A stretch of DNA of 64,000 nt from Lederbergia sp. NSJ-179 (GTDB taxonomy: Bacteria > Bacillota > Bacilli > Bacillales > Bacillaceae_C), in contig NZ_JALIFP010000010.1 of NCBI RefSeq assembly GCF_022867885.1, forward strand, positions 1-64,000, written 5' to 3'. Within the stretch, counting starts at the first letter, position 1; the number at the start of each line of letters is the position of its first letter. Below the pieces are notes generated by a model. It saw nothing but the letters and a program-made list of their open reading frames with translations. It was not told the origin of the DNA and ran no database searches. The position numbers and the translations under genes are program-made. Shown piece after piece: positions 8,004-16,162 of this stretch.

Positions 8004-8801
8004 ATGAAAAGATTTGTTCTATTGTTCATTTGCTTGATGTTTGTTCTTTCTGGATGTTCAACCCCCTATCAAGAACAGAGAAGGCATTTCTTCTCTCATG
8101 AATATAAGCAGCCCCCACCAGCCGATTTTATTCCACATGATCTTTCTATTGTTTCAATCGGGGATTCTTTAACTCGGGGAGTCGGCGATGTGAAAGAATC
8201 GGGTGGCTATATTCCTTATTTAAAAGAAAAACTTGAAAGTCAAAAAAGTATAAAAACGGCTGATTTTATCAATTTGGGAGTACGGGGTAATCGGACAGAT
8301 CAATTGTTAAAAAGATTGGATCAATTTAAAGTGAAAACGGCGATTCAGAATGCAGACATCATCATTATTACTATCGGTGGAAATGATGTAATGAAGGTTT
8401 TTAAACAAAATATTACCCATTTAAAAGTGGATACATTTCTAGAAGAAGAAAAGTATTATCGTGAGAGATTAACTAATATTATTCAAACAATCTCTACTTA
8501 TAATAATAAGGCAGAGATTATTTTAATGGGGATTTATAATCCTTTTATGAAATGGTTTGCCGATATTAAAGAAATGGATCAAATTATTACTAGTTGGAAT
8601 GATACAAGCGCAGAAGTAGTGGATCAATTTGCACATACAAGTTTTGTTCCTGTAGAGGATATCTTTAATAATTTCGAAGAAGATCTCCTATATAAGGATT
8701 ATTTTCATCCTAATAATAAAGGATATGAATTAATTGCTGACCGATTTTATATGTATTTTAATGAACATCGTATTATAGAACAAGCTCTTCAAAATGGTTA
8801 A
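8004..8801 (+). CDS. ypmR: SGNH/GDSL-type lipase/esterase lipoprotein YpmR
   Basis: ATG 8004 follows an AAGGGGG site and starts with a lipoprotein signal (lipobox LSGC), giving 265 aa; the reading frame is open 23 codons further upstream but lacks a signal there. The SGNH hydrolase blocks are visible: GDSLTRGVGD (catalytic Ser), NLGVRGNRT, GGNDV, and the C-terminal D--HPNNKGYE with catalytic Asp and His. It is expected to be anchored outside the membrane and to hydrolyse an ester; the substrate is unknown. ypmS follows directly, as in B. subtilis. Confidence 0.88.
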   Translation: MKRFVLLFICLMFVLSGCSTPYQEQRRHFFSHEYKQPPPADFIPHDLSIVSIGDSLTRGVGDVKESGGYIPYLKEKLESQKSIKTADFINLGVRGNRTDQLLKRLDQFKVKTAIQNADIIIITIGGNDVMKVFKQNITHLKVDTFLEEEKYYRERLTNIIQTISTYNNKAEIILMGIYNPFMKWFADIKEMDQIITSWNDTSAEVVDQFAHTSFVPVEDIFNNFEEDLLYKDYFHPNNKGYELIADRFYMYFNEHRIIEQALQNG

Positions 8802-8822
8802 ATGTTAGGAGTAGAGGATGAT

Positions 8823-9410
8823 ATGAAAAAGAAGGATGTTTGGAAAATCTTATTTCTTGTCCTTTTAACAGTGAATATTCTTTTCTTTTTCGCCATTGCC
8901 GTGTTTACCTTTCTTGCTGGAGAGGAGCAGCCGCTCCCTGATCCACAAGCTGAAAATCAGAAAAAGATGTCGGAGTTTTCCATCCAAACAGGTAAAGAGG
9001 ATTTAAATGAATTAATCAACCATTATATTGAAAAAGAGAATTTAAATGGACCTATTGAATATTCAATCGTATTATCGGATGAAGTGGAATTATATGGAGA
9101 ATTAAATGTTTTTTCTAGTACACTCCAACTAAAAATGACGTTCGAGGCTTATGCTTTAGAGAATGGAGATTTATTACTTGATCAAAAATCCCTTTCCCTC
9201 GGGGGGATTCGGCTTCCTGTAACTCAAGTGCTTAACATTATTCGTGACGCGTATAAGCTACCGGATTGGGTTTTAATCCAACCAAGTGACAAACAAATTT
9301 ATGTTTCCTTACAAAGCATGCGATTGAGTAATGGTATCCAAGTACGGGCGGAAAAATTCAATCTTCCTGAAAATGACATTGTAATGAAAATGCTGGTCCC
9401 TGTTGAATAA
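8823..9410 (+). CDS. ypmS: YpmS family (DUF2140) membrane-anchored protein
   Basis: The 195-aa protein has one N-terminal membrane helix (KILFLVLLTVNILFFFAIAV) and an extracellular beta-rich domain, matching Bacillus YpmS (DUF2140) of unknown function. I chose ATG 8823 because AGAGG lies 5 nt upstream and the product then begins MKKKDVW. ATG 8802, at the ypmR stop, is an in-frame alternative that adds 7 residues. It is cotranscribed with ypmR (gap about 21 nt). Confidence 0.85.
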   Translation: MKKKDVWKILFLVLLTVNILFFFAIAVFTFLAGEEQPLPDPQAENQKKMSEFSIQTGKEDLNELINHYIEKENLNGPIEYSIVLSDEVELYGELNVFSSTLQLKMTFEAYALENGDLLLDQKSLSLGGIRLPVTQVLNIIRDAYKLPDWVLIQPSDKQIYVSLQSMRLSNGIQVRAEKFNLPENDIVMKMLVPVE

Positions 9411-9582
9411 AGCTAATATAGGTTTAAAATGATCATGAGCTTGCCGTTCGTACCTGAGCGCAAGCTTATCTTTCTGCTCACTATAATAAATTCTTAAATC
9501 GTATGGGCAAACACACAAACTGCCCACCCAGTTGATACATATGCTATAAACGAAAGATAAAAGAATTGAGGAGTGGATTTCT

Positions 9583-9738
9583 ATGTACTCTGGCGGATAT
9601 GATGGATGTTACGATGGTTGCTATCCGGCATATGGCTATGGCGATTATTGCTATCCTGTGAGAAACGGCTTCGCACTGATTGTTGTATTATTTATTTTGT
9701 TAATCATTATCGGTGCTTGCTGGGCTTTTCCTAAATAA
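9583..9738 (+). CDS. YjcZ family sporulation mini-protein (51 aa)
   Basis: A short frame preceded by a GAGGAGTGG site encodes a 51-aa peptide with a Tyr/Gly/Cys-rich head ([20 protein letters not shown]) and one C-terminal membrane helix ([18 protein letters not shown]). That helix, with [14 protein letters not shown], is the hallmark of the YjcZ family, small proteins that are numerous in Bacillus and associated with spores. A terminator follows directly. Confidence 0.85.
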   Translation: MYSGGYDGCYDGCYPAYGYGDYCYPVRNGFALIVVLFILLIIIGACWAFPK

Positions 9739-9743
9739 ATGAA

Positions 9744-9779
9744 AAGTAGCCTTTTCACTTTTTAGTGATCAGGCTGCTT
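9744..9779 (+). terminator. Terminator after the YjcZ gene
   Basis: An imperfect 16-bp stem AAGTAGCCTTTTCACT / AGTGATCAGGCTGCTT is followed by ATTTTTCC. Confidence 0.7.
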
Positions 9780-9886
9780 ATTTTTCCTGCATATTTTGAT
9801 GCATGAATAGAACGGGTTTGCATACATATAGACTAATATTTATTTCTAAAATAGGTATTTGCCTATAAGGGACAATCCGCTATACT

Positions 9887-10115
9887 GATAAAGTGAAACT
9901 TCATTCAGTGGGGGTTTTTTTCATCCCCCACTGAAAAAATAAGGATCAAAGGCTAAATTCGCAACATCCTGTTGCAACGCCTTTATGACCTGCTTCCTGC
10001 AGGCCCGAACGAATCGGGAATTTGACTTTCAGTTGCTCCCCACACTTACAATTCTTGTTTTCCCACGAATTCTTGAAGTGGGGGGGTTACTGCCAGTTAA
10101 TTCGGGATAAAATGA
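9887..10115 (+). repeat. Dispersed repeat family B, copy 1 (with internal insert)
   Basis: This segment matches the reverse complement of 43141-43299: GATAAAGTGAAACTTCATTCAGTGGGGG ... GAACGAATCGG ... AATTCTTGTTTTCCC-CGAATTCT ... CAGTTAATTCGGGATAAAAT. It contains a strong hairpin at 9904-9935 (TTCAGTGGGGG / CCCCCACTGAA) and a second pairing of CCCCACACTT with AAGTGGGGGG. Copy 1 carries about 75 nt (about 9936-10000) absent from copy 2. That insert resembles another short repeat at 56452-56513 (GGCTAAATTCG ... CCTG-AGGCCCGAA). This and the neighbouring bases fill the gap before yozE; I see no gene in it. Confidence 0.8.
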
Positions 10116-10144
10116 ATAAGTCCAGAAAAGGCGGGTGCCACAGA

Positions 10145-10366
10145 ATGAAAAAATCGTTTTATCAATTCTTAATGAAATTTCGTCAAGCTAAAGCAAAAGA
10201 TGAAATTAGCCAATTTGCCAATAACGCCTATCAAGACCATAGCTTCCCCAAACATTCATCCGACTATCATGAGCTTAGTAATTATTTAGAATTACATGTA
10301 GACTATTTACCGACCGTTTCTCTTTTTGATCATGTCTGGGAGTTATATATAGAGTCAGAGAAATAA
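10145..10366 (+). CDS. yozE: YozE family (UPF0346) small protein
   Basis: The 73-aa protein starts MKKSFYQFLMKFR and matches the all-helical SAM-like YozE fold family, of unknown function, conserved in Bacillus. The frame is open upstream through repeat B, but ATG 10145 is the family start. It lies next to yozD and deoD, as in B. subtilis. Confidence 0.88.
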   Translation: MKKSFYQFLMKFRQAKAKDEISQFANNAYQDHSFPKHSSDYHELSNYLELHVDYLPTVSLFDHVWELYIESEK

Positions 10367-10419
10367 AATCGTTAACTGCAAGATTAGGCTTTGTAGGAAT
10401 TGAGAAGGGAGCGAAAGGA

Positions 10420-10593
10420 ATGGGCGAAATGGAGGTTTATATTGATACAGAAGAGATCGCAGAATTTATCTATCATGAGTTAATGAAAAGGGGTTTTACA
10501 CCCGGGAATCATGAAGTCTTAGAACTGGCAGATATTATGTTTGATTATCTCATATCCAAACAGATCATTGATGAAGAATGGGAAGAAAGTTAA
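10420..10593 (+). CDS. yozD: YozD family small protein (57 aa)
   Basis: An ATG after GAAAGGA opens a 57-aa acidic frame with VYIDTEEIAEFIYHELMKRG and D-MFDYLISKQIIDEEWEE, resembling B. subtilis YozD in length and in the IDTEEIAEF block. Function is unknown. It lies 53 nt after yozE, and the yodN/yozE/yozD/deoD neighbourhood supports the call. Confidence 0.8.
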   Translation: MGEMEVYIDTEEIAEFIYHELMKRGFTPGNHEVLELADIMFDYLISKQIIDEEWEES

Positions 10594-10696
10594 CCGTTTT
10601 AGGCGTCCTCCCCACTCTATCCTCCACTTGAAACAGTTTGATTTGCATGGTTGATAGGAAAGAATTAAAATAAAGGATAGATAGGAGGGGAAAGCG

Positions 10697-11398
10697 ATGA
10701 GTATTCATATCGGTGCGAAAAAAGGTGAAATAGCGGACACGGTATTATTACCAGGAGATCCATTGCGAGCAAAGTATATTGCTGAAACTTATTTAGAAGA
10801 TGTGTTTTGTTATAATGAAGTAAGAAATATGTTTGGCTACACAGGTACATATAATGGAAAAAAGATATCTGTTCAAGGGACAGGGATGGGTGTCCCTTCC
10901 ATCTCGATTTATATTGATGAGCTAATGCAAGAATATGGTGTGCAAAATTTAATTCGTGTTGGAACATGTGGCGCGATTCAGAAGGATGTTAAGGTTCGGG
11001 ATGTTATTCTTGCGATGACGGCTTCAACAGACTCCCAAATGAATCGTTTAACTTTTGGGGGAGTGAGTTATGCTCCAACTGCCTCTTTTGATCTTTTGAA
11101 AGAAGCTTATGAACAAACGATCCATGAAGGCCTACATGTGAAAGTGGGAAATGTATTCACAGCAGACATGTTCTATAATGACAATGCTGAGCATGAAAAA
11201 TGGGCAAAATATGGAATTTTGGCCATTGAAATGGAAACGGCAGCTCTTTATACGCTTGCTGCGAAATATGGGAGAAAAGCTCTATCCATCCTAACGGTTA
11301 GTGACCATATTTTGACAGGGGAAGCTACAACATCTGCTGAAAGACAAACAACATTTAATGATATGATTCACGTTGCACTGAAAACGGCGACAAAATAA
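10697..11398 (+). CDS. deoD: Purine nucleoside phosphorylase (DeoD type)
   Basis: The 233-aa protein splits purine (deoxy)nucleosides with phosphate to base and (deoxy)ribose-1-phosphate in nucleoside salvage. Family marks: HIGA, the phosphate loop [29 protein letters not shown] (nucleoside binding) and the catalytic Asp in TVSDHI. Start is ATG after AGGAGGGG; length is normal for the hexameric class. Confidence 0.96.
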   Translation: MSIHIGAKKGEIADTVLLPGDPLRAKYIAETYLEDVFCYNEVRNMFGYTGTYNGKKISVQGTGMGVPSISIYIDELMQEYGVQNLIRVGTCGAIQKDVKVRDVILAMTASTDSQMNRLTFGGVSYAPTASFDLLKEAYEQTIHEGLHVKVGNVFTADMFYNDNAEHEKWAKYGILAIEMETAALYTLAAKYGRKALSILTVSDHILTGEATTSAERQTTFNDMIHVALKTATK

Positions 11399-11423
11399 TC
11401 ATTTTTGACGAATATGTGAAGGA

Positions 11424-11453
11424 AGCCAGGCCCACCATAAGGGAGGCCTGGCT
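11424..11453 (+). terminator. Terminator after deoD
   Basis: A 9-bp stem AGCCAGGCC / GGCCTGGCT is followed by TTTACTATCGTTTTTT. Confidence 0.75.
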
Positions 11454-11580
11454 TTTACTATCGTTTTTTAAAATATATGATAGAAGGGGAAAAGGCGCTT
11501 CTTTCATATTTCAGTGAAAACTGTTAAAATGAAGAAGTTATCATAAAAAATTAGGGATCATACTAGAATTTACTTGTACG

Positions 11581-13077
11581 ATGAAAGTGGTGAGCAGATT
11601 GGAAGATGAAAATCAGACAAAAAATGATATTCCCGAGCAAAATAGTTATATTCGCATAAAAAAATTTAAATTTATCATGCTAATATTTATTTTAGTTTTT
11701 GCTACGGCAGGAGTGACACTACTAGCTCTGTCATTAGGAGGAGAAAGCCCGGCCAATGTAATTATTCAAGAAAGAAAGGAATTTAAAAAACTCTATCAGG
11801 CATATGATGAATTAGAACAGAACTATTATCAAAAGGTTAACCCAGAAGATTTAATCAATGGTGCGATAGACGGGATGGTTGGTGCACTTGGGGATCCTTA
11901 TTCTGATTACATGACAAAAGAAGAAAATGATCAATTTGAGGAGAGTATTACTTCCTCTTTTGAAGGCATAGGTGCAGAAATTCAAGAAAGAGATGGAAAT
12001 ATTGTCGTTGTTTCGCCAATCAAGGATTCTCCGGCGGAGAAAGCGGGAATTCAGCCGAATGATAAAATTATCAAGGTGGGCGACAAAAATATCCAAGGGA
12101 TGAGTTCGAATGAGGCTGTGCTACTCATTCGCGGGAAAAAAGGAACGAAAGTCAATTTAACTATTTTAAGAGGGGAAAAGAACAAGGAAATTAAAGTCTC
12201 CCTCACAAGAGCTGAAATTCCGATTGACACAGTATACGCTGAAATGTTAGATAACGGTGTTGCTAAAATACAGATTACTAGTTTCTCTGAACATACCGAT
12301 ACAGAATTAGCAGATGCCTTGGAAGAAATGAATAAGAAGGGGATGACCTCTTTAATCTTAGATTTAAGAAGGAATCCTGGTGGCTTGTTAGACCAAGCAA
12401 TCTCATTATCAGAACTTTTTGTGCCAAAAGGGGAAAAAATAGTACAAGTTGAACAACGAAATGGTGCGGTAACTGAAACGATTGCTAAAAGTGATCAGAA
12501 AATAGATGTTCCGACTGTAATGTTAATTGATGAAGGGAGTGCGAGTGCTTCCGAAATACTAGCAGCCGCTGCAAGTGAGACCGCTGATATTCCTTTAATT
12601 GGTGTAAAATCTTTTGGAAAAGGAACTGTCCAGACGATGAAGGAATTTTCGGATGGCTCGAATGTGAAGTACACGATGGCAAAATGGTTAACACCTGATG
12701 GCAACTGGATTCATGAAAAGGGAATTCAGCCTGATTATGAGGTGAAGCTTCCTGATTACGCCAATCTTCCTTATATTAGCCCTGATGAGGAATGGAAAGT
12801 ATCCTCAACATCTGAAGAGGTAAAGGCCGCTGAGCAAATGCTGAAGGTATTAGGCTATGACCCAGGAAAAGTGGACGGCTTTTTTGATGATAAAACGAAG
12901 AAGGCCGTACAAAAATTCCAAAAGGATGAAAAACTGAAGGAGACTGGAGTTCTATCTGGAGATACAACAATGAAATTAATGACGAAACTGAGTGACCATC
13001 TCACAAAAGAAGACCCACAAGTGAAAAAAGCCGTTGAGGTACTAACAAAGGATACAAAACAAAAAGATTCGAAATAA
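11581..13077 (+). CDS. ctpA: Carboxy-terminal processing protease (S41 family) with PDZ and peptidoglycan-binding domains
   Basis: The 498-aa protein has a membrane helix at about residues 28-51, a PDZ domain (about 118-200; GIGAEI, GIQPNDKIIKVGD), the tail-specific protease core with catalytic Ser in DEGSASASE (about 320) and Lys in SFGKGTVQ (about 345), then a C-terminal peptidoglycan-binding-1 domain (about 413-470; LGYDPGKVDGFFDDKT). It acts outside the cytoplasmic membrane, cutting C-termini of substrate proteins. B. subtilis has CtpA and CtpB; location near deoD favours CtpA. The ATG at 11581 has no good ribosome binding site, so the start is uncertain by several codons. Confidence 0.9.
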   Translation: MKVVSRLEDENQTKNDIPEQNSYIRIKKFKFIMLIFILVFATAGVTLLALSLGGESPANVIIQERKEFKKLYQAYDELEQNYYQKVNPEDLINGAIDGMVGALGDPYSDYMTKEENDQFEESITSSFEGIGAEIQERDGNIVVVSPIKDSPAEKAGIQPNDKIIKVGDKNIQGMSSNEAVLLIRGKKGTKVNLTILRGEKNKEIKVSLTRAEIPIDTVYAEMLDNGVAKIQITSFSEHTDTELADALEEMNKKGMTSLILDLRRNPGGLLDQAISLSELFVPKGEKIVQVEQRNGAVTETIAKSDQKIDVPTVMLIDEGSASASEILAAAASETADIPLIGVKSFGKGTVQTMKEFSDGSNVKYTMAKWLTPDGNWIHEKGIQPDYEVKLPDYANLPYISPDEEWKVSSTSEEVKAAEQMLKVLGYDPGKVDGFFDDKTKKAVQKFQKDEKLKETGVLSGDTTMKLMTKLSDHLTKEDPQVKKAVEVLTKDTKQKDSK

Positions 13078-13230
13078 GAAAAGCGCAAGCGCCCGCCTAT
13101 CGGCGACAAGCAAATGTTCTGAGACAAGAAAAGTCCGGTCTTGACTTTTATTGTCTCAGGTTATTTGACCTCGAGCCGATGGCGCCTGGAGCTAGATCCT
13201 AACACTAGCCAATTTTTATGCTTTCTTACC
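13078..13230 (+). repeat. Repeat family A, copy of subtype I
   Basis: GAAAAGCGCAAGCGCCC at one end and GGCGCCTGGAGCTAGATCC at the other flank an inner hairpin (CTGAGACAA...TTGTCTCAG). It is nearly identical over about 140 bp to 55043-55199, including the trailing TAGCCAATTTTTAT-CTTTC. It starts 1 base after the ctpA stop codon and separates ctpA from its terminator. Confidence 0.85.
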
Positions 13231-13238
13231 TTTTAAGA

Positions 13239-13280
13239 AAGGAAGTTGAATGTCTACAAGTTGTAGCGTTCAGCTTCCTT
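13239..13280 (+). terminator. Terminator downstream of ctpA
   Basis: A 14-bp stem AAGGAAGTTGAATG / CGTTCAGCTTCCTT (including G-U pairs) is followed by TTTTT. It lies beyond the inserted repeat and would end the ctpA transcript. Confidence 0.7.
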
Positions 13281-13328
13281 TTTTTGTATACGTGATACAA
13301 AAGTATTGTCTTAAAAAAGTGGGATACC

Positions 13329-13574
13329 TCATCTTTGGTTTTCACCGAATTTGATAAAGGTTTTTTCATCTTCGATTAATCCACAGGAGCCACACTGAAT
13401 CCTTTTTTCAGGACCTTGATATTTGGCATGGAATGGTCCAGGATCGGTCTCGTTGTAACTTTCCATTACTTCTCCAGATTGCGGATCTAAGCGAACAGCA
13501 TTCACGACTTGCTCGATAATATTAAATCGAGAACGATTGGTTTTACAATTCGGACAGCAATACGGGGTAGCCAT
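13329..13574 (-). CDS. Small zinc-ribbon protein, function unknown
   Basis: The 81-aa protein carries two CxxC pairs, CPNC near the N-terminus and CGSC near the C-terminus, which together would bind one zinc. Between them lies an acidic stretch with [19 protein letters not shown]. The [13 protein letters not shown] start after a GGAGGA site is convincing. I do not recognise a named family. It is convergent with ctpA and has no operon partner. Confidence 0.7.
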   Translation of the reverse strand: MATPYCCPNCKTNRSRFNIIEQVVNAVRLDPQSGEVMESYNETDPGPFHAKYQGPEKRIQCGSCGLIEDEKTFIKFGENQR

Positions 13575-13960
13575 TGAAATCCTCCTTTATATCATCTGTT
13601 CTATTTAGGTTAACCAATTTTTGTGAAAATGATCCCGATCCTCCAATTATTAAAACGTTATATATGACATTTTTTTGTAATAAAAGACATAAAACGACTC
13701 GTTTTAAAAGTTGTCAATAGCAAAATTACCCCAAATTTTGGAATTTTATTTAGACGAAGGAGGAAATGGAAATGATTGTCATCTGGACTCAAATGGTAAA
13801 AGTATTATTTTTATAAGACTTTTAAAAAATGAAGCTATGAAAATAATATTTGCAAGTATACATTAGAGCGAATGGGATTATCTTCCTCCATTATTACAAA
13901 AAATCATATGTTATTATACTAGAGCAAGAGAAAAACAGATTCTGAGAGGAGAAACTAAAA
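13575..13960. other. Intergenic region with a possible 14-codon ORF
   Basis: This 386-bp AT-rich gap separates divergent genes. Besides the promoters these genes need, it holds one striking site: AAGGAGG at 13757-13763 with ATG 13772 eight nt downstream, opening a 14-codon frame (MIVIWTQMVKVLFL, stop 13814-13816). I see no terminator directly after it. Nothing else is recognisable. Confidence 0.4.
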
Positions 13961-14716
13961 ATGAAAATTAAGAAGGTCGTTTTATCTACGGTTGCAGCTA
14001 CGGCTTTAATGGCGCTTCCTTTTGTAGGAAATGCGGATGCAGCTGAAAGAACCGATCAAAGCCAAGCCAAAGTTTTCTATATTAATGGGGATCTATCAAA
14101 CCAATCTAATTGGTGTAACTATGTTTTCAAGTTTGATTGGAATCAATCAAACAAAGATCACTATACTCATAAAGATCAAAATCAAAAGCAAGAGACAAAC
14201 AAAAATGAGCAAAATACGGAACAAAATACAACTCAAACACCACCAAAGGTTGAACAGCCTGAACAACAACCTTCAAAACCAGTTCAAAAACCTTCAGAAC
14301 CACAAAATAATGAACAGGTAACCGAATCGAATAATGCATTAAATGAGTTTGAACAACAAGTTGTGGATTTAACGAACCAAGAAAGAGCGAAAAATGGCCT
14401 GGCTCCATTAAAAGTAGATGCAACATTAAGTAAAGTGGCTAGAGAAAAATCACGCGATATGTCAGCGAATCATTATTTTGATCATAATAGCCCAACTTAT
14501 GGATCACCATTTGATATGATGAAACAATATGGTGTCAGCTACCGTTCAGCAGGGGAAAATATTGCAATGGGTCAACGCTCACCACAAGAAGTAGTGAATG
14601 GTTGGATGAATAGCCCAGGACATCGTGCTAATATTTTGAATAGCAGCTATACTCATATTGGCGTTGGTTATATTTCCAATGGAAATTATTGGACACAAGA
14701 ATTTATCGGAAAATAA
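13961..14716 (+). CDS. Secreted CAP-domain (SCP/PR-1-like) protein, YkwD-like
   Basis: The 251-aa protein has a signal peptide (about residues 1-28, ending ADAA), a Gln/Asn/Pro-rich linker (about 60-125), and a C-terminal CAP domain (about 128-251). Family marks are LTNQERAKNGL, the HYFDHNSP block, SAGENIAMG and GWMNSPGHRANIL. It resembles Bacillus YkwD-type exported proteins found on spores and cell surfaces; their biochemical role is not settled. GAGAGGAG precedes the ATG, and a perfect terminator follows. Confidence 0.88.
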   Translation: MKIKKVVLSTVAATALMALPFVGNADAAERTDQSQAKVFYINGDLSNQSNWCNYVFKFDWNQSNKDHYTHKDQNQKQETNKNEQNTEQNTTQTPPKVEQPEQQPSKPVQKPSEPQNNEQVTESNNALNEFEQQVVDLTNQERAKNGLAPLKVDATLSKVAREKSRDMSANHYFDHNSPTYGSPFDMMKQYGVSYRSAGENIAMGQRSPQEVVNGWMNSPGHRANILNSSYTHIGVGYISNGNYWTQEFIGK

Positions 14717-14733
14717 GATAGTAAGATTTCAAA

Positions 14734-14761
14734 AAACAGTTGGTTCTAGAACCAACTGTTT
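14734..14761. terminator. Bidirectional terminator (CAP gene / GNAT gene)
   Basis: A perfect palindrome AAACAGTTGGTTCT / AGAACCAACTGTTT lies between convergent genes, with A-tract and T-tract flanks. Confidence 0.8.
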
Positions 14762-15325
14762 TTACGCTTCCATTGACTGGAAAGATTCGTTTTGCTCCTC
14801 ATTCCTTCGATAATTCATTGTAAATAAATCTTTTGGTACTTCATATACATCATATACATGTTCATGTGGGTTTAATTGTTGGAAAACAAATGGTTTTGTT
14901 TTATTTACATTTAGGGCATAAGCTAATTTTTCGGCGGCTTTTTTTGAACGAAGATTTTCTTTTTTTATCCGCATATAAATTAGATCAATCCCTTTTTCAA
15001 AAAATAGTTCTGCTAGAAATAATTCTTTTGCGAGTTTATTATATCCTTTGCCCTGATATGGCTTACCAATCCAAGTCCCAAGAAAACCAGCCCCCTGATG
15101 GATATCAAATAAATTAATCGTCCCAATCGGGTTTTCCCATTCATCCAGAATGGTTCGTGAGTATAGTTCCCCCCGCTCTTCGGCTTCTACCGTTTGCTTC
15201 GTAGCAAACAAAAATTCTTCGTAGGAATAGGATTTTTGACGCACAAAAGGGAAGACATCCGGGTGCGTCATTAAATCAAAAAGTACTTGACATTCATGCC
15301 CGATTAACTCGCGTTTTTTGAGCAT
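14762..15325 (-). CDS. GNAT family N-acetyltransferase (RimJ/RimL-like)
   Basis: The 187-aa protein has the GNAT acetyl-CoA loop (GKPYQGKGYNKLAKEL, about residues 93-108), preceded by a beta-strand GFLGTWIG and followed by IYMRIKKENLRSKKAAEKLAY, as in RimJ/RimL and SpeG-type enzymes. The substrate cannot be told. AGGAGGG lies 6 nt before the ATG. Its leader carries an unusual RNA structure (separate entry), with the last hairpin ending just before the ribosome binding site, so leader control of translation is plausible. Confidence 0.85.
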   Translation of the reverse strand: MLKKRELIGHECQVLFDLMTHPDVFPFVRQKSYSYEEFLFATKQTVEAEERGELYSRTILDEWENPIGTINLFDIHQGAGFLGTWIGKPYQGKGYNKLAKELFLAELFFEKGIDLIYMRIKKENLRSKKAAEKLAYALNVNKTKPFVFQQLNPHEHVYDVYEVPKDLFTMNYRRNEEQNESFQSMEA

Positions 15326-15342
15326 AATGAACCCTCCTATTT

Positions 15343-15479
15343 GGGGCAGTTCTGTGGCATTCGATTCTGCCCCGCGAAATTTTTTAAACTTGCATAAAAA
15401 ATTTCGGGGTGGGAATCGAACCCACTAGAACCAGTCAATTACTGGTGGCGCACCATTTGCCTTCCCTCCATTATGGCGA
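15343..15479 (-). ncRNA. tRNA-like, possibly switchable 5' leader of the GNAT gene
   Basis: Read on the minus strand, three arms follow one another as in a tRNA: a D-arm-like hairpin (GGC, 9-nt loop with GG, GCC; 15461-15447), a 5-bp/7-nt anticodon-like arm (ACCAG TAATTGA CTGGT; 15446-15430), a 4-nt variable segment, and a T arm with consensus loop (GTGGG TTCGATT CCCAC; 15425-15409). No acceptor stem forms. Instead the 3' side enters a 15-bp hairpin (15409-15370; CCCCGAAATTTTTTA / TAAAAAATTTCG-GGGG with a bulge). Its last GGGG also pairs in a competing hairpin GGGGCAG / CTGCCCC (15373-15343) just before the GNAT ribosome binding site. The arms are read directly; the function is inference. A decayed tRNA gene is the main alternative. 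Confidence 0.5.
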
Positions 15480-15485
15480 TATGAA

Positions 15486-15514
15486 ATTGTAATCTATGTA
15501 ATGACATCATACAA
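15486..15514 (-). promoter_or_regulatory. Candidate sigma-A promoter of the tRNA-like leader/GNAT unit
   Basis: On the minus strand TTGTAT (15514-15509) and TACAAT (15491-15486) are separated by exactly 17 bp. This places the start about 15479, just upstream of the tRNA-like arms. Confidence 0.5.
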
Positions 15515-15655
15515 AAAAAATTCCAATTTGCATAGAGAAAAATACATCAAAAACGACAAAAGTCATATTTTTTTATTGAGAGGTGTAATTAGGTGAAACT
15601 TATAATATAGTTAATACGTAGAATCATATAAGCAATCAGAAATGGAGGGATATCA

Positions 15656-16006
15656 ATGGAGACCAATATGGAAAACAGAGTGGAAAATAATAATAATGAC
15701 AGGGTGCTTGCAGCCGTCATTTACATTATTAGTTTCCTTACAGCGTTTATCGGTCCTTTAGTCATTTGGTTGATCAAAAAAGATGAATCAGCTTTTATTG
15801 ATTATCACGGAAAAGAATATATGAACTTTTTCATCTCTTATGCCGTTTATGGGATTGTCGCTAGTATTTTAATGTTCGTTTTAATTGGTTTTATCCTTGC
15901 ACCAATTGTTGCAGTTGCGGGAACAGTTTTCACGATTATTGCTGCGGTTAAAGCGTACGATGGCCAAGCATACCGCATTCCACTCATCTTCCGGATCATA
16001 AAATAG
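15656..16006 (+). CDS. DUF4870-type small membrane protein
   Basis: The 116-aa protein has three hydrophobic segments and the DUF4870 pattern: an N-terminal AAVIYIISFLTAFIGPLVIWLIKKDESAFIDYHGKEYMNF-like block (Lys/Asp-rich turn, then His-Gly-Lys-Glu) and a closing I-AAVKAYDGQAYRIPLI-R. Function is unknown. It is monocistronic, preceded by GGAGGGA and followed by a terminator. Confidence 0.85.
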   Translation: METNMENRVENNNNDRVLAAVIYIISFLTAFIGPLVIWLIKKDESAFIDYHGKEYMNFFISYAVYGIVASILMFVLIGFILAPIVAVAGTVFTIIAAVKAYDGQAYRIPLIFRIIK

Positions 16007-16018
16007 GATACGATATCG

Positions 16019-16055
16019 AACAGCCCTTGATAAAGATTTTTTATCAAGGGCTGTT
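16019..16055 (+). terminator. Terminator after the DUF4870 gene
   Basis: A perfect 15-bp stem AACAGCCCTTGATAA / TTATCAAGGGCTGTT with a short loop is followed by TTCAAT. Confidence 0.8.
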
Positions 16056-16162
16056 TTCAATCGTCCAGCTTGTCGCCCCTAGACAAACGCCTTCCACTTT
16101 TCTTTATTGTCATATGCTTGTCCGTTTTTTCATATAATGGTTGTATATTATATAAAAGTGCG

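Noticed and set aside
15370-15409. Rho-independent terminator in the GNAT leader
   Set aside because: The 15-bp hairpin is not followed by a T-run on either strand, so it is treated as part of the leader structure.
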